Positions 1-8,013 are shown, numbered from the stretch's first letter. The stretch is DNA of 11,565 nt from Trebonia sp. (GCA_030038035.1 JASHPP010000366.1:1-11565); one strand, 5' to 3'. Translations and numbers: made by a program. Notes: generated by a model not told the origin, from the sequence alone.

Positions 1-920
1 CGCGCCCTGGCCACCACGCGCATCAGCTCAGCGCCGAGTTCCTCCGCCGGCGAGGCCCCTTCGCCCGCGCCAGCAGCGGCCGCGCCAGCAGCGGCCGCGG
101 GAAAGCCCGCCCGCTCCGCCCGCCGTTGCAGCTGCGCGGCCAGCGACAGCGCCGGCTGCCCGAACGGCACTCCGTCAAGCACGGACGGCGGCTGGGAACC
201 GGACGCCGCGGACCGCTCTGTGCGTTCGGCTTTCTTGATCTCCTCCCAGTTCGCCGAGACGTCGTCGGCGGAGGAGACGGCCACCGAGCCGAACACGTGC
301 GGGTGCCGCCTGATCAGCTTGGCGGCGAGCGTGTCGGCGACGTCGTCGATCGTGAAGCCGCCGTCGGACGGCGACCGCTCGGCGGCGATCCTGGCGTGGA
401 ACAGCACCTGGAGCAGCACGTCGCCAAGCTCCTCGCGCAGCGCGGTCAGGTCCCCGCCCTCCACGGTCTCGACCGCCTCGTAGGCCTCCTCGAGGAGGTA
501 GGGCAGCAACGACTCGTGCGTCTGCCGTGCGTCCCACGGGCAGGAAACGCGCAGCGCGTCCATGACCCCGACCACGTCGAGCAGGTGGGCGCCCGGCAGG
601 TCGCGCGAGCCGTGCAGGAGCACGGGCGGCTCCGCCAGCGCGGTCAGCAGGCCGGGATCCGCGTCCTGCCCCGGCGGGGCCAGCCACACCACCGGCTCGG
701 CCCCGGCCGCGACTGCGGCGTGCAGCGCCGCCGCCAGTGACTGGCCGTCATGCGGGCCTGACACGACCTCGGCGTTCACCCCGGCCGCTCTCAGCGCCGG
801 CAGCTGCGGATGGTCTGCCGACCCGGCCAGCACCCGCGCAGCGGACCGCAGCGCCGACCATGCCTGCCACGTCAGCAGCCCCGGCGCCACCCGCGAGCTG
901 GTCAGCAGGACCGTCAGCAC
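1..920 (-). CDS. mazG: MazG nucleoside triphosphate pyrophosphohydrolase (3' end outside window)
   Basis: Hydrolyses (d)NTPs to NMP plus pyrophosphate, a house-cleaning activity against non-canonical or oxidised nucleotides in the cytoplasm. The frame stays open from a GTG at 920 to the window edge (about 306 residues; the last few are missing). Residues ~1-115 form an extra N-terminal region as in actinobacterial MazG. The MazG domain begins near M120 (MDALRVSCPWD). The metal-binding signature EExxE...ExxD is complete: E144, E145, E148 in LLEEAYE, and E164/D167 in EELGD. An internal ATG at 563 could start a one-domain form, but the reading frame upstream is clearly coding. The start is chosen because GTGCTGA overlaps the TGA stop of the lipoprotein gene upstream (7-nt overlap), which suggests translational coupling. 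The C-terminal part carries an Ala/Gly tract encoded by a tandem 15-bp repeat. The family is very secure; the exact start is less so. Confidence 0.93.
   Translation of the reverse strand, partial: MLTVLLTSSRVAPGLLTWQAWSALRSAARVLAGSADHPQLPALRAAGVNAEVVSGPHDGQSLAAALHAAVAAGAEPVVWLAPPGQDADPGLLTALAEPPVLLHGSRDLPGAHLLDVVGVMDALRVSCPWDARQTHESLLPYLLEEAYEAVETVEGGDLTALREELGDVLLQVLFHARIAAERSPSDGGFTIDDVADTLAAKLIRRHPHVFGSVAVSSADDVSANWEEIKKAERTERSAASGSQPPSVLDGVPFGQPALSLAAQLQRRAERAGFPAAAAGAAAAGAGEGASPAEELGAELMRVVARA
67..96. repeat. Tandem 15-bp repeat, two perfect units, inside mazG
   Basis: The unit gcgccagcagcggcc occurs twice head to tail (67-81 and 82-96). It is in frame with mazG and encodes an Ala/Gly-rich linker near the C-terminus, so a change in copy number would add or remove five residues without breaking the frame. 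Confidence 0.8.
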
Positions 921-1615
921 GACGCCGGGGTAAGCCCCGAGGTGTCGGCGGGCGACGGCGTCCCGGCCGGCCGGGACAGCGTGTCGTTAACAGGGACGAC
1001 CGTGAGCTGGCTGTAATCCAGCCGCCCGAACTGCGGGTTCACCTGGATGTTCAGGTCCTTGGCAGCGGCGCACTGATCCTTCGTGAGCAGCGCGCTCACC
1101 GCGTTGTCCTGCGCGGTCGTGGTCGGCAGCTTGCCGCCGTTGCTCTTCTCGGCGATCGCGAGCTCCTGGGCCTGGAACAGGCCGAGGAGCGGCAGCATCT
1201 GCGGCGTGACTCCCGCGTTCAGCAGCGCCGCCTGCGCGCTGCTGAGGCCTTCCTCCTCCGCCGCCTCGGCGGCCTCCGAGTTGATGTCCGCGGTGCCCGC
1301 CTGAACCTGCGCCTGCGTGACCGAGACGCCGGCCGCGGCGGCCATCTGGTTCCCGATCTGGAACTTGATCAGCCAGCCGAGCACCGCGGCCGGCATCTCC
1401 GCGGCCGTCAGCGAGATCTGGCTCCCGTACGGCGCGGCCGCCGCTTTCAGGTTCGAGACCTGGGTGTCAAGCGCCGAAACACTGATCCGCTGGTCGCCGA
1501 CGACCGCCGCCGCGCCGAACTTGACCGGGGAGCACGCGGCCAGCGCCACGCACGTGCTGATGGACAGGACGCCGAAGGCGGCCGTACGCGCCGCCGCGCC
1601 AGGCTTGCCGAACAC
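914..1615 (-). CDS. SurA N-terminal-domain-like lipoprotein
   Basis: A 233-residue predicted lipoprotein. Starting at the GTG at 1615, it has a positively charged n-region (K4, R10), a hydrophobic stretch and a lipobox LAAC with the lipidated cysteine at C28. The mature part resembles the helical N-terminal chaperone domain of SurA/PrsA-type proteins (VGDQRISVSALD near its start). It ends with a short module (NPQFGRLDYSQLTVVP) that I recall from actinobacterial SurA-like lipoproteins. No parvulin PPIase domain is visible, so an isomerase activity is not supported; a chaperone role for exported proteins is inferred. It lies between mfd (59 nt upstream) and mazG (overlapping), an order I recall from streptomycetes. 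A longer frame from a GTG at 1717 would overlap the end of mfd and put about 34 residues before the signal peptide, so it was rejected. Confidence 0.82.
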   Translation of the reverse strand: MFGKPGAAARTAAFGVLSISTCVALAACSPVKFGAAAVVGDQRISVSALDTQVSNLKAAAAPYGSQISLTAAEMPAAVLGWLIKFQIGNQMAAAAGVSVTQAQVQAGTADINSEAAEAAEEEGLSSAQAALLNAGVTPQMLPLLGLFQAQELAIAEKSNGGKLPTTTAQDNAVSALLTKDQCAAAKDLNIQVNPQFGRLDYSQLTVVPVNDTLSRPAGTPSPADTSGLTPASC

Positions 1616-1629
1616 AGGCGATCCCTTCC
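1616..1629 (-). promoter_or_regulatory. Ribosome-binding site deciding the lipoprotein start
   Basis: On the minus strand GGAAGGGA stands six nucleotides before the GTG at 1615, a strong Shine-Dalgarno match. It also places a normal-length signal peptide at the N-terminus. Confidence 0.75.
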
Positions 1630-1674
1630 CGGACGATCGAGCTTCCCGGACGTCAAGGCGTTCCGGTCGTTGAG

Positions 1675-4600
1675 TTACGAATCGGAGAGTACCGAACGGA
1701 TGACCTCCGCGCACCACGCGAGCAGTTCGGTGTCACGCAGCGGCTCCCCGCCGAACGTGGCGGTCTTCGGCACCGGTACCAGCATCGTACGCACCGGCGG
1801 CTTGAGCACCGTCTTCGGGTAGAGCCGCTGAACCCGCACCACACGCGAATCAGGCAGCACGACCGGGGCGAACCGGACGTGCGACCCCTGCAACGTGATG
1901 TCCGTCAGCCCGGCGCGGCGCGCGGCGAACCGCAGCCGGGCCACGTCAAGCAGGGTCGCCGCCGGCAGCGGCAGCTCGCCGTACCGGTCGGTGAGCTCGC
2001 CCCGGACGGCGTCGACGTCGGGCTCGGAGTCGATCGCCGCGATCGACGTGTACGCCGCCAGCCGCAGCCGCTCGCCGGGGATGTAGTCGTGCGGGATGTG
2101 CGCGTTCACCGGCAGTTCAACGCGCACCTCCGGCCGCTCGGCCGGCGCGTCATCGCGCAGCTCGCGCACCGCCTCGCCGATCATCCGGACGTACAGGTCG
2201 AACCCGACGCCGGCGATGTGCCCTGACTGCTCCCCGCCCAGCAGGTTGCCGGCGCCACGGATCTCCAGGTCCTTCAGCGCCACGTACATGCCCGCGCCGA
2301 CCTCGGTGTGCTGCGCGACCGTGGCCAGCCGCTCGTGCGCGATCTCGGTCAGCGCCTTCTCCGGCGGGTACAGGAAGTAGGCGTAGGCCCGCTCCCTGCC
2401 ACGGCCCACCCGGCCGCGCAGCTGGTGCAGCTGGGACAGCCCGGCCGCGTCGGCCCGGTCCACGATCAGCGTGTTCGCGTTCGGTATGTCGAGCCCCGAC
2501 TCCACGATCGTGGTCGCGACAAGCACGTCGATCGCGCGGTCCCAGAAGTCCACCATGATCTTCTCGAGCTCGTGCTCGTTCAGCTGCCCGTGTGCGACCG
2601 CGATCCGCGCCTCGGGGACGAGCTCGGCCACCCGCGCGGCCACCTTGCGGATCGACTGCACCCGGTTGTGCACGTAGAACACCTGGCCGTCGCGCAGCAG
2701 CTCGCGGCGGATCGCGGCGGCGATCTGCTTCTCGTCGTAACCGCCGACGAAGGTCAGCACGGGGTGCCGCTCCTCGGGCGGGGTGAGGATCGTGGACATC
2801 TCCCTGATGCCGGCCACGCCCATCTCCAGCGTGCGCGGGATCGGCGTGGCGGACATCGCCAGCACGTCCACCTCGGTGCGCAGCCGCTTGAGGTACTCCT
2901 TGTGCTCGACGCCGAACCGCTGCTCCTCGTCGATGATCACCAGGCCGAGCCGCCTGAAGCGGGTCTCGGGTGACAGCAGCCGGTGCGTGCCGATCACCAC
3001 GTCCACCGACCCCTCGGCCATGCCGCGCAGTGTGTCCGCCACCTCGGCGTCGGACTGGAACCGCGACAGCGGCCTGACCATCACAGGGAACGGCGCGTAC
3101 CGCTCGGAGAACGTGTTGAGGTGCTGCTGCGCGAGCAGCGTGGTCGGCACGAGCACCGCGACCTGCTTGCCGTCCTGCACCGCCTTGAACGCCGCGCGCA
3201 CGGCGATCTCCGTCTTGCCGTAGCCGACGTCACCGCAGATCAGCCGGTCCATCGGCACCGGCCTTTCCATGTCGTGCTTGACCTCGTCGATGGCCGCGAG
3301 CTGGTCGGGCGTCTCCACGTAGGGGAAGGCGTCCTCGAGCTCGCGCTGCCACGGCGTATCGGGCCCGAACGCGTACCCGGGCGAGGCCATCCGCGCCGAG
3401 TAGAGCCGGATCAGCTCGGCGGCGATCTCGCGCACCGCCTTGCGCGCCCGGCCCTTGGTCTTGGCCCAGTCGGCGCCCCCGAGCCGGTGCAGCGCTGGCG
3501 CCTCGCCCCCGGAGTACTTGGTGACCTCGTCCAGCTGGTCGGTCGGCACGTACAACCGGTCAGGCGGGTGCCCGCGCCTGGCCGGCGCGTACTCGAGCAC
3601 CAGGTACTCGCGGGTGGCTCCCGCGGCGGTCCGGCTCGTCATCTCGACGTACCGGCCCACGCCGTGCTGTTCGTGCACCACGTAGTCACCCGGCTTGAGC
3701 TGCAGGGGGTCGACCCCGCCGCGCCGCCTGGCGGACGGCATCCGCCGTTCGTCCCTGGTGCCCGGCCGGGACGCGCCGCGCGCCGCGAGGTCGGCCTCGG
3801 TGAGCACGGCCAGCCGCGCCGCCGGCCAGCTGAAGCCCTGCCGCAGCTCGCCGGTGGACACGTAAGGCACGCCGGCCTCGGGTTCGGCCGCGATGTCGCC
3901 GAGCCGGGCGCCGAACCCCTCACCGCGCAGCATCTCCGCGAGCCGCTGCGCGGGGCCGTGCCCCTCGGTGACCAGCACGACCCGCCACCCGTCGGCGAGC
4001 GCGGCCCGCACGTCCGCGAGCATCCGCGCCGTATCACCGCGATAGGCGGGAGCGGGTTTGGCATTTATTATCCCGAACGATCCCGGCCGGCTCTGGTCGT
4101 CAGCTGGTTCTGCCTGACCGTCCGTGCCCTCATCGAAGTCCTCTATTGCCCCGAACGGCGCCAGCGTCCACCACGGGACGCCGAGGTCGGCGGCGGACTC
4201 GCGGATCTTCGCGATCGGCTGGAACGCGGACCCGCCGAGATCGACCGGCGCCTCGCCGCCGGCGGCGGCGCTCACCCAGGACGCTTCGAGGAACTCCTGG
4301 CTGGTCGCGACAAGCTCGATCGCCCTGGTCCTGATCCGCTCCGGGTCGCAGGCGACCACGACGCCGCCGAGCGGCACGTGGTCGAGCAGCAGTTCCATCC
4401 GGTCGGCGAGCACCGACGCGAACGCCTCCATGCCCTCGACCGCGATCCCGTCGGCGATCTTGCCGAGCAGCTCGGAGAGCGCCGGGTGCTGGTCCGCCAG
4501 CTCCTTGGCGCGGGCCCGGACCGACGGGCTGAGCAGCAGTTCGCGGCAGGGCGGCGCCCAGAGCCCGTGCGGCGCCTGGCCCGAGCTGCGCTGGTCGGCC

Positions 4601-5445
4601 ACGCGGAAGACGCGGATCTCCTCCACGGTGTCGCCGAAGAACTCCACCCGCAGCGGGTGCTCCTCGGTGGGCGGGAAGATGTCGAGCAGCCCGCCGCGCA
4701 CAGCGAGCTCGCCTCGCCTGGTGACCATCTCCACCCGGGCGTAGCCGATCTCCACCAGCCGGGCGATCACGTCGTCGGGGTCGGCGTCGTCGCCCGCCCG
4801 CAGCCGCACCGGCTCCAGGTCCCCGAGCCCCGCCACGATCGGCTGCAGGACGCTGCGCACCGGGGCGACCACAACCTGGAGGGGCCCGGCAAGCGCGGCA
4901 TCATCCTTGCTGTTATCACCGGCGAGCCGGCCTGCGGGTTCCCCGTCACCCTTGCTGTTGTCCCCGGCGAGCCGGCCTGCGGGTTCCCCATCACCCTTGC
5001 TGTTATCACCGGCGAGCCGGCCTGCGGGTTCCCCATGGTTCTTGCTGTTATCACCATGCTTGGCCAGGCCCGCGGGATGGGCGAGGCGGCGCAGGACTGC
5101 GATCCGCTGGCCCACCGTGTCCGAGCGCGGCGACAGCCGCTCGTGCGGCAGCGTCTCCCAGCCGGGGAAGCAGGCGACGGTGTGCGGCGGCAGGAACGCG
5201 CCAAGCGCCGCGGTCAGGTCGTCGGCCTCCCGCGCGGTCGCGGTTACCGCGAGCACGAACCGGCCTGGACCGCGGCCGCGATCGCGATCGCGGCCGCCTG
5301 CCGGGCCGGCCGCAAGCGCGGCGACGAGCAGCGGGCGAAGCGCGGACGGTGCGACGATGTCGCGCTCGGGCGCGTCACTGCCGGCGAGGAGGCTGCTTAG
5401 CTGGGGATCTTCGGCTACGGCGGCTAGTAGTCCGGCGAGGCTCAT
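1675..5445 (-). CDS. mfd: Transcription-repair coupling factor Mfd, with repeat-bearing insertions
   Basis: ATP-dependent DNA translocase that displaces stalled RNA polymerase and recruits UvrA for transcription-coupled excision repair. At 1256 residues it is longer than the usual ~1150-1180. Order: UvrB-like damage-recognition region (~1-480), CarD-like RNA-polymerase-interaction domain (from ~583, [17 protein letters not shown]), and RecG-type helicase core with Walker A GDVGYGKT (738-745), DEEQ box (839-842), SATPIPR motif III and QLRGRVGR motif VI (1008-1015), then the C-terminal regulatory domain. All motor motifs look intact. The ATG at 5445 is preceded by GGGACAG and gives the typical N-terminus [10 protein letters not shown]. 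The extra length lies partly in a 45-bp tandem repeat (residues ~131-180) and partly in a second insertion (~437-469) that carries a sequence shared with the APS kinase gene. Both fall in the N-terminal region, away from the motor. First gene of the mfd-lipoprotein-mazG run; divergent from the methyltransferase gene. Confidence 0.98.
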   Translation of the reverse strand: MSLAGLLAAVAEDPQLSSLLAGSDAPERDIVAPSALRPLLVAALAAGPAGGRDRDRGRGPGRFVLAVTATAREADDLTAALGAFLPPHTVACFPGWETLPHERLSPRSDTVGQRIAVLRRLAHPAGLAKHGDNSKNHGEPAGRLAGDNSKGDGEPAGRLAGDNSKGDGEPAGRLAGDNSKDDAALAGPLQVVVAPVRSVLQPIVAGLGDLEPVRLRAGDDADPDDVIARLVEIGYARVEMVTRRGELAVRGGLLDIFPPTEEHPLRVEFFGDTVEEIRVFRVADQRSSGQAPHGLWAPPCRELLLSPSVRARAKELADQHPALSELLGKIADGIAVEGMEAFASVLADRMELLLDHVPLGGVVVACDPERIRTRAIELVATSQEFLEASWVSAAAGGEAPVDLGGSAFQPIAKIRESAADLGVPWWTLAPFGAIEDFDEGTDGQAEPADDQSRPGSFGIINAKPAPAYRGDTARMLADVRAALADGWRVVLVTEGHGPAQRLAEMLRGEGFGARLGDIAAEPEAGVPYVSTGELRQGFSWPAARLAVLTEADLAARGASRPGTRDERRMPSARRRGGVDPLQLKPGDYVVHEQHGVGRYVEMTSRTAAGATREYLVLEYAPARRGHPPDRLYVPTDQLDEVTKYSGGEAPALHRLGGADWAKTKGRARKAVREIAAELIRLYSARMASPGYAFGPDTPWQRELEDAFPYVETPDQLAAIDEVKHDMERPVPMDRLICGDVGYGKTEIAVRAAFKAVQDGKQVAVLVPTTLLAQQHLNTFSERYAPFPVMVRPLSRFQSDAEVADTLRGMAEGSVDVVIGTHRLLSPETRFRRLGLVIIDEEQRFGVEHKEYLKRLRTEVDVLAMSATPIPRTLEMGVAGIREMSTILTPPEERHPVLTFVGGYDEKQIAAAIRRELLRDGQVFYVHNRVQSIRKVAARVAELVPEARIAVAHGQLNEHELEKIMVDFWDRAIDVLVATTIVESGLDIPNANTLIVDRADAAGLSQLHQLRGRVGRGRERAYAYFLYPPEKALTEIAHERLATVAQHTEVGAGMYVALKDLEIRGAGNLLGGEQSGHIAGVGFDLYVRMIGEAVRELRDDAPAERPEVRVELPVNAHIPHDYIPGERLRLAAYTSIAAIDSEPDVDAVRGELTDRYGELPLPAATLLDVARLRFAARRAGLTDITLQGSHVRFAPVVLPDSRVVRVQRLYPKTVLKPPVRTMLVPVPKTATFGGEPLRDTELLAWCAEVIRSVLSDS
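4073..4093 (-). repeat. 21-bp dispersed repeat, copy in mfd
   Basis: Read on the minus strand, 4093 to 4073 is identical to plus-strand 7135-7155 in the APS kinase gene. It lies in the second Mfd insertion (protein context [14 protein letters not shown]), where the downstream bases are notably AT-rich for this genome. Confidence 0.8.
4906..5055. repeat. 45-bp in-frame tandem repeat (about 3.3 units) inside mfd
   Basis: Three units of exactly 45 bp (4906-4950, 4951-4995, 4996-5040) and a partial fourth (5041-5055). The 24-bp core of each unit is identical (4921-4944, 4966-4989, 5011-5034). Differences are confined to the 15-bp head of unit 2 and the 6-bp tails. On the coding strand the unit reads [15 protein letters not shown], and the block spans Mfd residues ~131-180. 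Each core contains the short dyad ccggc-ga-gccgg. The block sits between the sequences [11 protein letters not shown] and [14 protein letters not shown], which are adjacent or separated by a short loop in relatives as I remember them. Confidence 0.95.
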
Positions 5446-5572
5446 ACTGTCCCAATGTCGAAGTTTTCGGCAACCTCCAGCTTACGTGGCCGGTCGCGGT
5501 CGGTAGGCGCCAGCCCGTATGCCTGAGGCAAAGGTAATGCGCTGAGTAGTTGATCAACTACCATGCGGTGTT
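5446..5572. promoter_or_regulatory. Divergent promoter region of mfd and the methyltransferase gene
   Basis: This 127-bp gap between divergent genes must hold both promoters unless transcription starts within the genes. I could not identify a convincing -10/-35 pair on either strand. The clearest element is the palindrome annotated separately. Confidence 0.5.
5546..5561. promoter_or_regulatory. Perfect 16-bp palindrome, candidate operator
   Basis: gtagttgatcaactac is its own reverse complement over all 16 bases and ends 11 nt before the methyltransferase ATG. It is AT-rich compared with its surroundings. The size and symmetry fit a homodimeric winged-helix repressor site (MarR-like operators are of this kind), but the binding protein is unknown. 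A site this close to the start codon would repress by blocking polymerase or lie in the leader. Confidence 0.55.
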
Positions 5573-6334
5573 ATGACTACTGCTGACCGTGGCGCACCTG
5601 GTACGCGGCGGACGACGGACCGGTTCTTCGCCGAGCCGCTGCGTGACTATGTGCTGCAGTGCCTGGGCCAGCCGGTCAGCCTGCTCCAGGCGGGCTGCCT
5701 AGCCCCGCTTCGCGAACTCGGCATCGCCGAGCTTGCCGAGGGCGGGTTCGAGATCTCGGTTACCGCGGTGGACGCCGACCACCCGCTGGCCAGGCAGGTA
5801 CTGCAGCAGACCGGGAGCGCCTACGACCACGTTATCACCGGCGACCTGCGCACCGTTCCGGTCCAGCAGCGCGGGTTCGACATCGTGTACTGCGCGCTGC
5901 TGCTCGAGCGGATCGAGCATGTGGAGCTGGTGCTCGACCGGCTGGTGAGCGCGCTCAAACCGGGCGGCCTGCTGCTGCTGCGAACCGGCGACCGGCGCTG
6001 CGCGGCGGGCCTGCTCGACCGGCTGCTGCCGCGGCCGGCCCGCAAGGCCATCTGGTCCCGGCTGCATCCGGGCGTCCCCGGCCCGTTCCCCGCCGTGTAC
6101 GAGAAGCCCGTCTGCGACCAGGGCATCGCCTCCTACACGCTGATGCGCGGACTGGTCATCGCGGCGCGCGGCGCGCGGCTGACGCTGCCCGGACGGCCGA
6201 CGGCGATATCATCGTCGGTGCGTATCACCTGCACTGTCATCTCCCGGCTAACCGGAGGACGCTTCGACGACGGCCACGATGAGCTGCTGTACGTGATCCG
6301 CAAGCCGCAGGACCGCTTCGCCCGCGTCGTGTGA
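5573..6334 (+). CDS. Class I SAM-dependent methyltransferase-like protein
   Basis: A 253-residue protein with a Rossmann methyltransferase layout. Motif I is at ~37-43 (LLQAGCL), an acidic residue ends strand 2 (VDAD, 66-69), GDL is at 90-92, FDIVYCALLLERIEH at 102-116, and KPGGLLLLRT at 129-138. Motif I is weak: the usual D/E-x-G-x-G-x-G is reduced to QAGCLAP, so SAM binding is likely but not certain. The C-terminal half (WSRLHPGVPGPFPAVYEKPVC) is not something I can tie to a substrate. The ATG at 5573 has no strong Shine-Dalgarno sequence. It is followed 73 nt later by the APS kinase gene on the same strand, which may be co-transcribed. Substrate unknown. Confidence 0.75.
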   Translation: MTTADRGAPGTRRTTDRFFAEPLRDYVLQCLGQPVSLLQAGCLAPLRELGIAELAEGGFEISVTAVDADHPLARQVLQQTGSAYDHVITGDLRTVPVQQRGFDIVYCALLLERIEHVELVLDRLVSALKPGGLLLLRTGDRRCAAGLLDRLLPRPARKAIWSRLHPGVPGPFPAVYEKPVCDQGIASYTLMRGLVIAARGARLTLPGRPTAISSSVRITCTVISRLTGGRFDDGHDELLYVIRKPQDRFARVV

Positions 6335-6364
6335 CGACCCCAGGCGGCGGACAGCACGCACACG

Positions 6365-6389
6365 CCGGCTGGTTTACGCCAACGGGGAA
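6365..6389 (+). repeat. Dispersed ~25-bp repeat, copy upstream of the APS kinase gene
   Basis: ccggctggtttacgccaac followed by ggggaa matches, apart from two substitutions and one missing base, the repeat found twice on the minus strand at 8405-8454. It ends 18 nt before the APS kinase GTG start and just upstream of that gene's AAGAGG ribosome-binding site. Confidence 0.65.
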
Positions 6390-6407
6390 TAACGAAAAGA
6401 GGCGCAC

Positions 6408-7967
6408 GTGACGGCCGACCAGCTGCCCGCGGAGCTGGCCGAGTGGCCGGCCTGGACCCCCGGCGAGGCGCAGCTCGGGGAGCTTGAGCTGATCACCTCC
6501 GGCGCCTTCGCGCCGCTGACGGGATACCTGACCACCGCCGACCTGGCCGCCGTCGCGGCGCGCCGCGAACTCGCCGACGGCACTCCGTGGCCGGTGCCCG
6601 TCACGCTCACCGTGCCCGCGAGCGCGCTGCCCGGCGACGCCGGGCACCTGGTCCTGCAGGACACCGAAGGCTCGCCGCTGGCCGTCGTGGACATCACCGA
6701 GCGTGCCCACGGCGACGCCGCGGGGGGCATGCTGCGCGTCGCGGGGCCGGTCACCGCGCTGCGCGCCGCAGAACACGGGCCGTTCCGCACGCTGCGGCGG
6801 GCGCCCTCCGACGTGCGGCACGAGCTGGCCGGCGCGCCCGTGCTCGCGCTGGCCACCAGGCGTCCGCTCGGCCAGCGGCACATCGGGCAGCTCAGGCACC
6901 TGGCCGGGCAGCTGAAGGCGCGGATCTTGCTGCTCCCGCTCGTGGCCGGCCCGGCCGGCGTGGTGCGCAGGCCGGAAGCGCTAGTCCGGGCCGTCCTCGC
7001 CGCGGCGCGGCAGCTGCCCGACGGCACGCTGGTCATCCCGGTACCGCTGCCGCCACGGGCCGATCCGGACGAGGAGCTGCGCGCGCAGGTGGTCGTCGCC
7101 GCCTCGCACGGTGCGACGCACATGCTGACCGAGGGAGCCGGCCGGGATCGTTCGGAAGAATCGGTTTTTGAAAAGTTCGGTGTCGAGGTTCTTGCCCTTG
7201 GCGAGTGGGCCTACGACCCGGTCTCCGAGGTCTGGCGGCCCCTCGGCCTGATCGAGCCGGGTGCCGAGCGGGGCGAACTGTCCGACGGCGAACTCGGCGC
7301 GCTGCTCGACTCGGGCGAGAGCGTTCCGCCGTGGCTGATGCCGGCGGGGGTGGCCGCCGAACTGCGCCGCGCCCGGCCGCCGCGATCCGAGCGCGGCCTG
7401 GTCGTCTTCTTCACCGGCCTGTCCGGGTCCGGCAAGTCGACGCTCGCCCGCGACGTGCGGGACGCGCTGCTCGAGCGGGGCGACAGGACGGTGTCGCTGC
7501 TCGACGGCGACCTGGTGCGCCGGCTGCTGTCGGCCGGGCTCACGTTCTCCAGGGAGGACCGCGACCTGAACATCGCGCGGGTCGGCTACGTCGCCGCCGA
7601 GGTGGCCCGGCACGGCGGGATCGCCATCTGCGCGCCGATCGCGCCGTACGCGGCCGCGCGGGCCGCGGTCAGGTCGATGGTCGGCGAGGTCGGGGACTTC
7701 CTGCTCGTGCACGTGTCCACGCCGCTCGCGGTGTGCGAGCAGCGCGACAGGAAGGGGCTGTACGCGAAGGCGCGCGCGGGGCTGATCGACTCCTTCACCG
7801 GGATTTCCGACCCCTACGAGGAGCCGGCGGACGCGGATCTGGTGATCGACACATCGGTCGTGTCGCGGCGGGACGCGCTCGCCGCCGTGCTCGCCCTGCT
7901 CACCCGGGGCCGCTGGCTCGTTCCCCCCGGGGGGACGACCCCCCGGAACCCCCCGGCTGCGCCTTGA
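6408..7967 (+). CDS. Adenylylsulfate kinase with a degenerate ATP-sulfurylase-like N-terminal domain
   Basis: A 519-residue two-domain protein. The C-terminal domain (~331-505) is an APS kinase that makes PAPS from APS and ATP: P-loop GLSGSGKST (337-345), LDGD (365-368), R371, F380, R385 and N388 of the APS site, KGLYAKARAG (449-458) and FTGISDPYE (463-471) are all present. The serine phosphorylated in E. coli CysC is alanine here (IAPYAAAR, A412), so any phosphoenzyme is absent. The N-terminal ~330 residues resemble ATP sulfurylase (SGAFAPLTGYL near 31-41), but the nucleotide-binding QxRNPLHxxH motif is changed to ATRRPLGQRH (149-158) and no proper GRDHA motif remains (GRDRS at 245-249). Sulfurylase activity is therefore unlikely. 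The GTG start has AAGAGG five nt upstream. The last 14 residues and the stop codon are encoded by the 61-bp repeat. Confidence 0.9.
   Translation: MTADQLPAELAEWPAWTPGEAQLGELELITSGAFAPLTGYLTTADLAAVAARRELADGTPWPVPVTLTVPASALPGDAGHLVLQDTEGSPLAVVDITERAHGDAAGGMLRVAGPVTALRAAEHGPFRTLRRAPSDVRHELAGAPVLALATRRPLGQRHIGQLRHLAGQLKARILLLPLVAGPAGVVRRPEALVRAVLAAARQLPDGTLVIPVPLPPRADPDEELRAQVVVAASHGATHMLTEGAGRDRSEESVFEKFGVEVLALGEWAYDPVSEVWRPLGLIEPGAERGELSDGELGALLDSGESVPPWLMPAGVAAELRRARPPRSERGLVVFFTGLSGSGKSTLARDVRDALLERGDRTVSLLDGDLVRRLLSAGLTFSREDRDLNIARVGYVAAEVARHGGIAICAPIAPYAAARAAVRSMVGEVGDFLLVHVSTPLAVCEQRDRKGLYAKARAGLIDSFTGISDPYEEPADADLVIDTSVVSRRDALAAVLALLTRGRWLVPPGGTTPRNPPAAP
7135..7155 (+). repeat. 21-bp dispersed repeat, copy in the APS kinase gene
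   Basis: Identical to the minus strand of mfd at 4093-4073, but read in a different frame (GAGRDRS here). The following bases (aagaatcggtttttgaaaag) are AT-rich, as are those following the mfd copy. It falls near where the sulfurylase GRDHA motif would lie. Confidence 0.8.
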
Positions 7968-7986
7968 CGGCGCACCTGCTCCGGGG
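7926..7986. repeat. 61-bp structured direct repeat, copy 1
   Basis: Identical over 61 bp to 8014-8074. It contains the hairpin ccgggggg-acga-ccccccgg (7927-7946) and a second stem tgcgcc-ttgac-ggcgca (7958-7974), the latter enclosed by ccccgg/ccgggg (7951-7956 and 7981-7986). The first 42 bp are translated as the tail of the APS kinase, and its TGA is the stop codon. Confidence 0.95.
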
Positions 7987-8013
7987 AGACTGCGGAACGG
8001 AACGGCTGCTTTT

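Noticed and set aside
1615..1717. Longer lipoprotein start at the GTG at 1717
   Set aside because: It overlaps the mfd end, lacks a ribosome-binding site and puts 34 residues before the signal peptide; the GTG at 1615 has a strong site.
737..1822. 361-codon plus-strand open frame
   Set aside because: Antisense to mazG, the lipoprotein and mfd; no recognisable domain.
4906..5055. Possible CRISPR array
   Set aside because: Units are contiguous and similar over their whole 45 bp, without unique spacers, and they are translated in frame within mfd.
2983..5400. 805-codon open frame on the plus strand opposite mfd
   Set aside because: Antisense to a clearly conserved protein; composition is Arg/His/Gly/Pro-rich without domains, a typical high-GC shadow frame.
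5831..5844. 14-bp match (gttatcaccggcga) between the methyltransferase gene and the mfd 45-bp repeat
   Set aside because: The match is short, encodes a normal part of the methyltransferase fold (VITGD) and does not extend on either side, so chance is likely.
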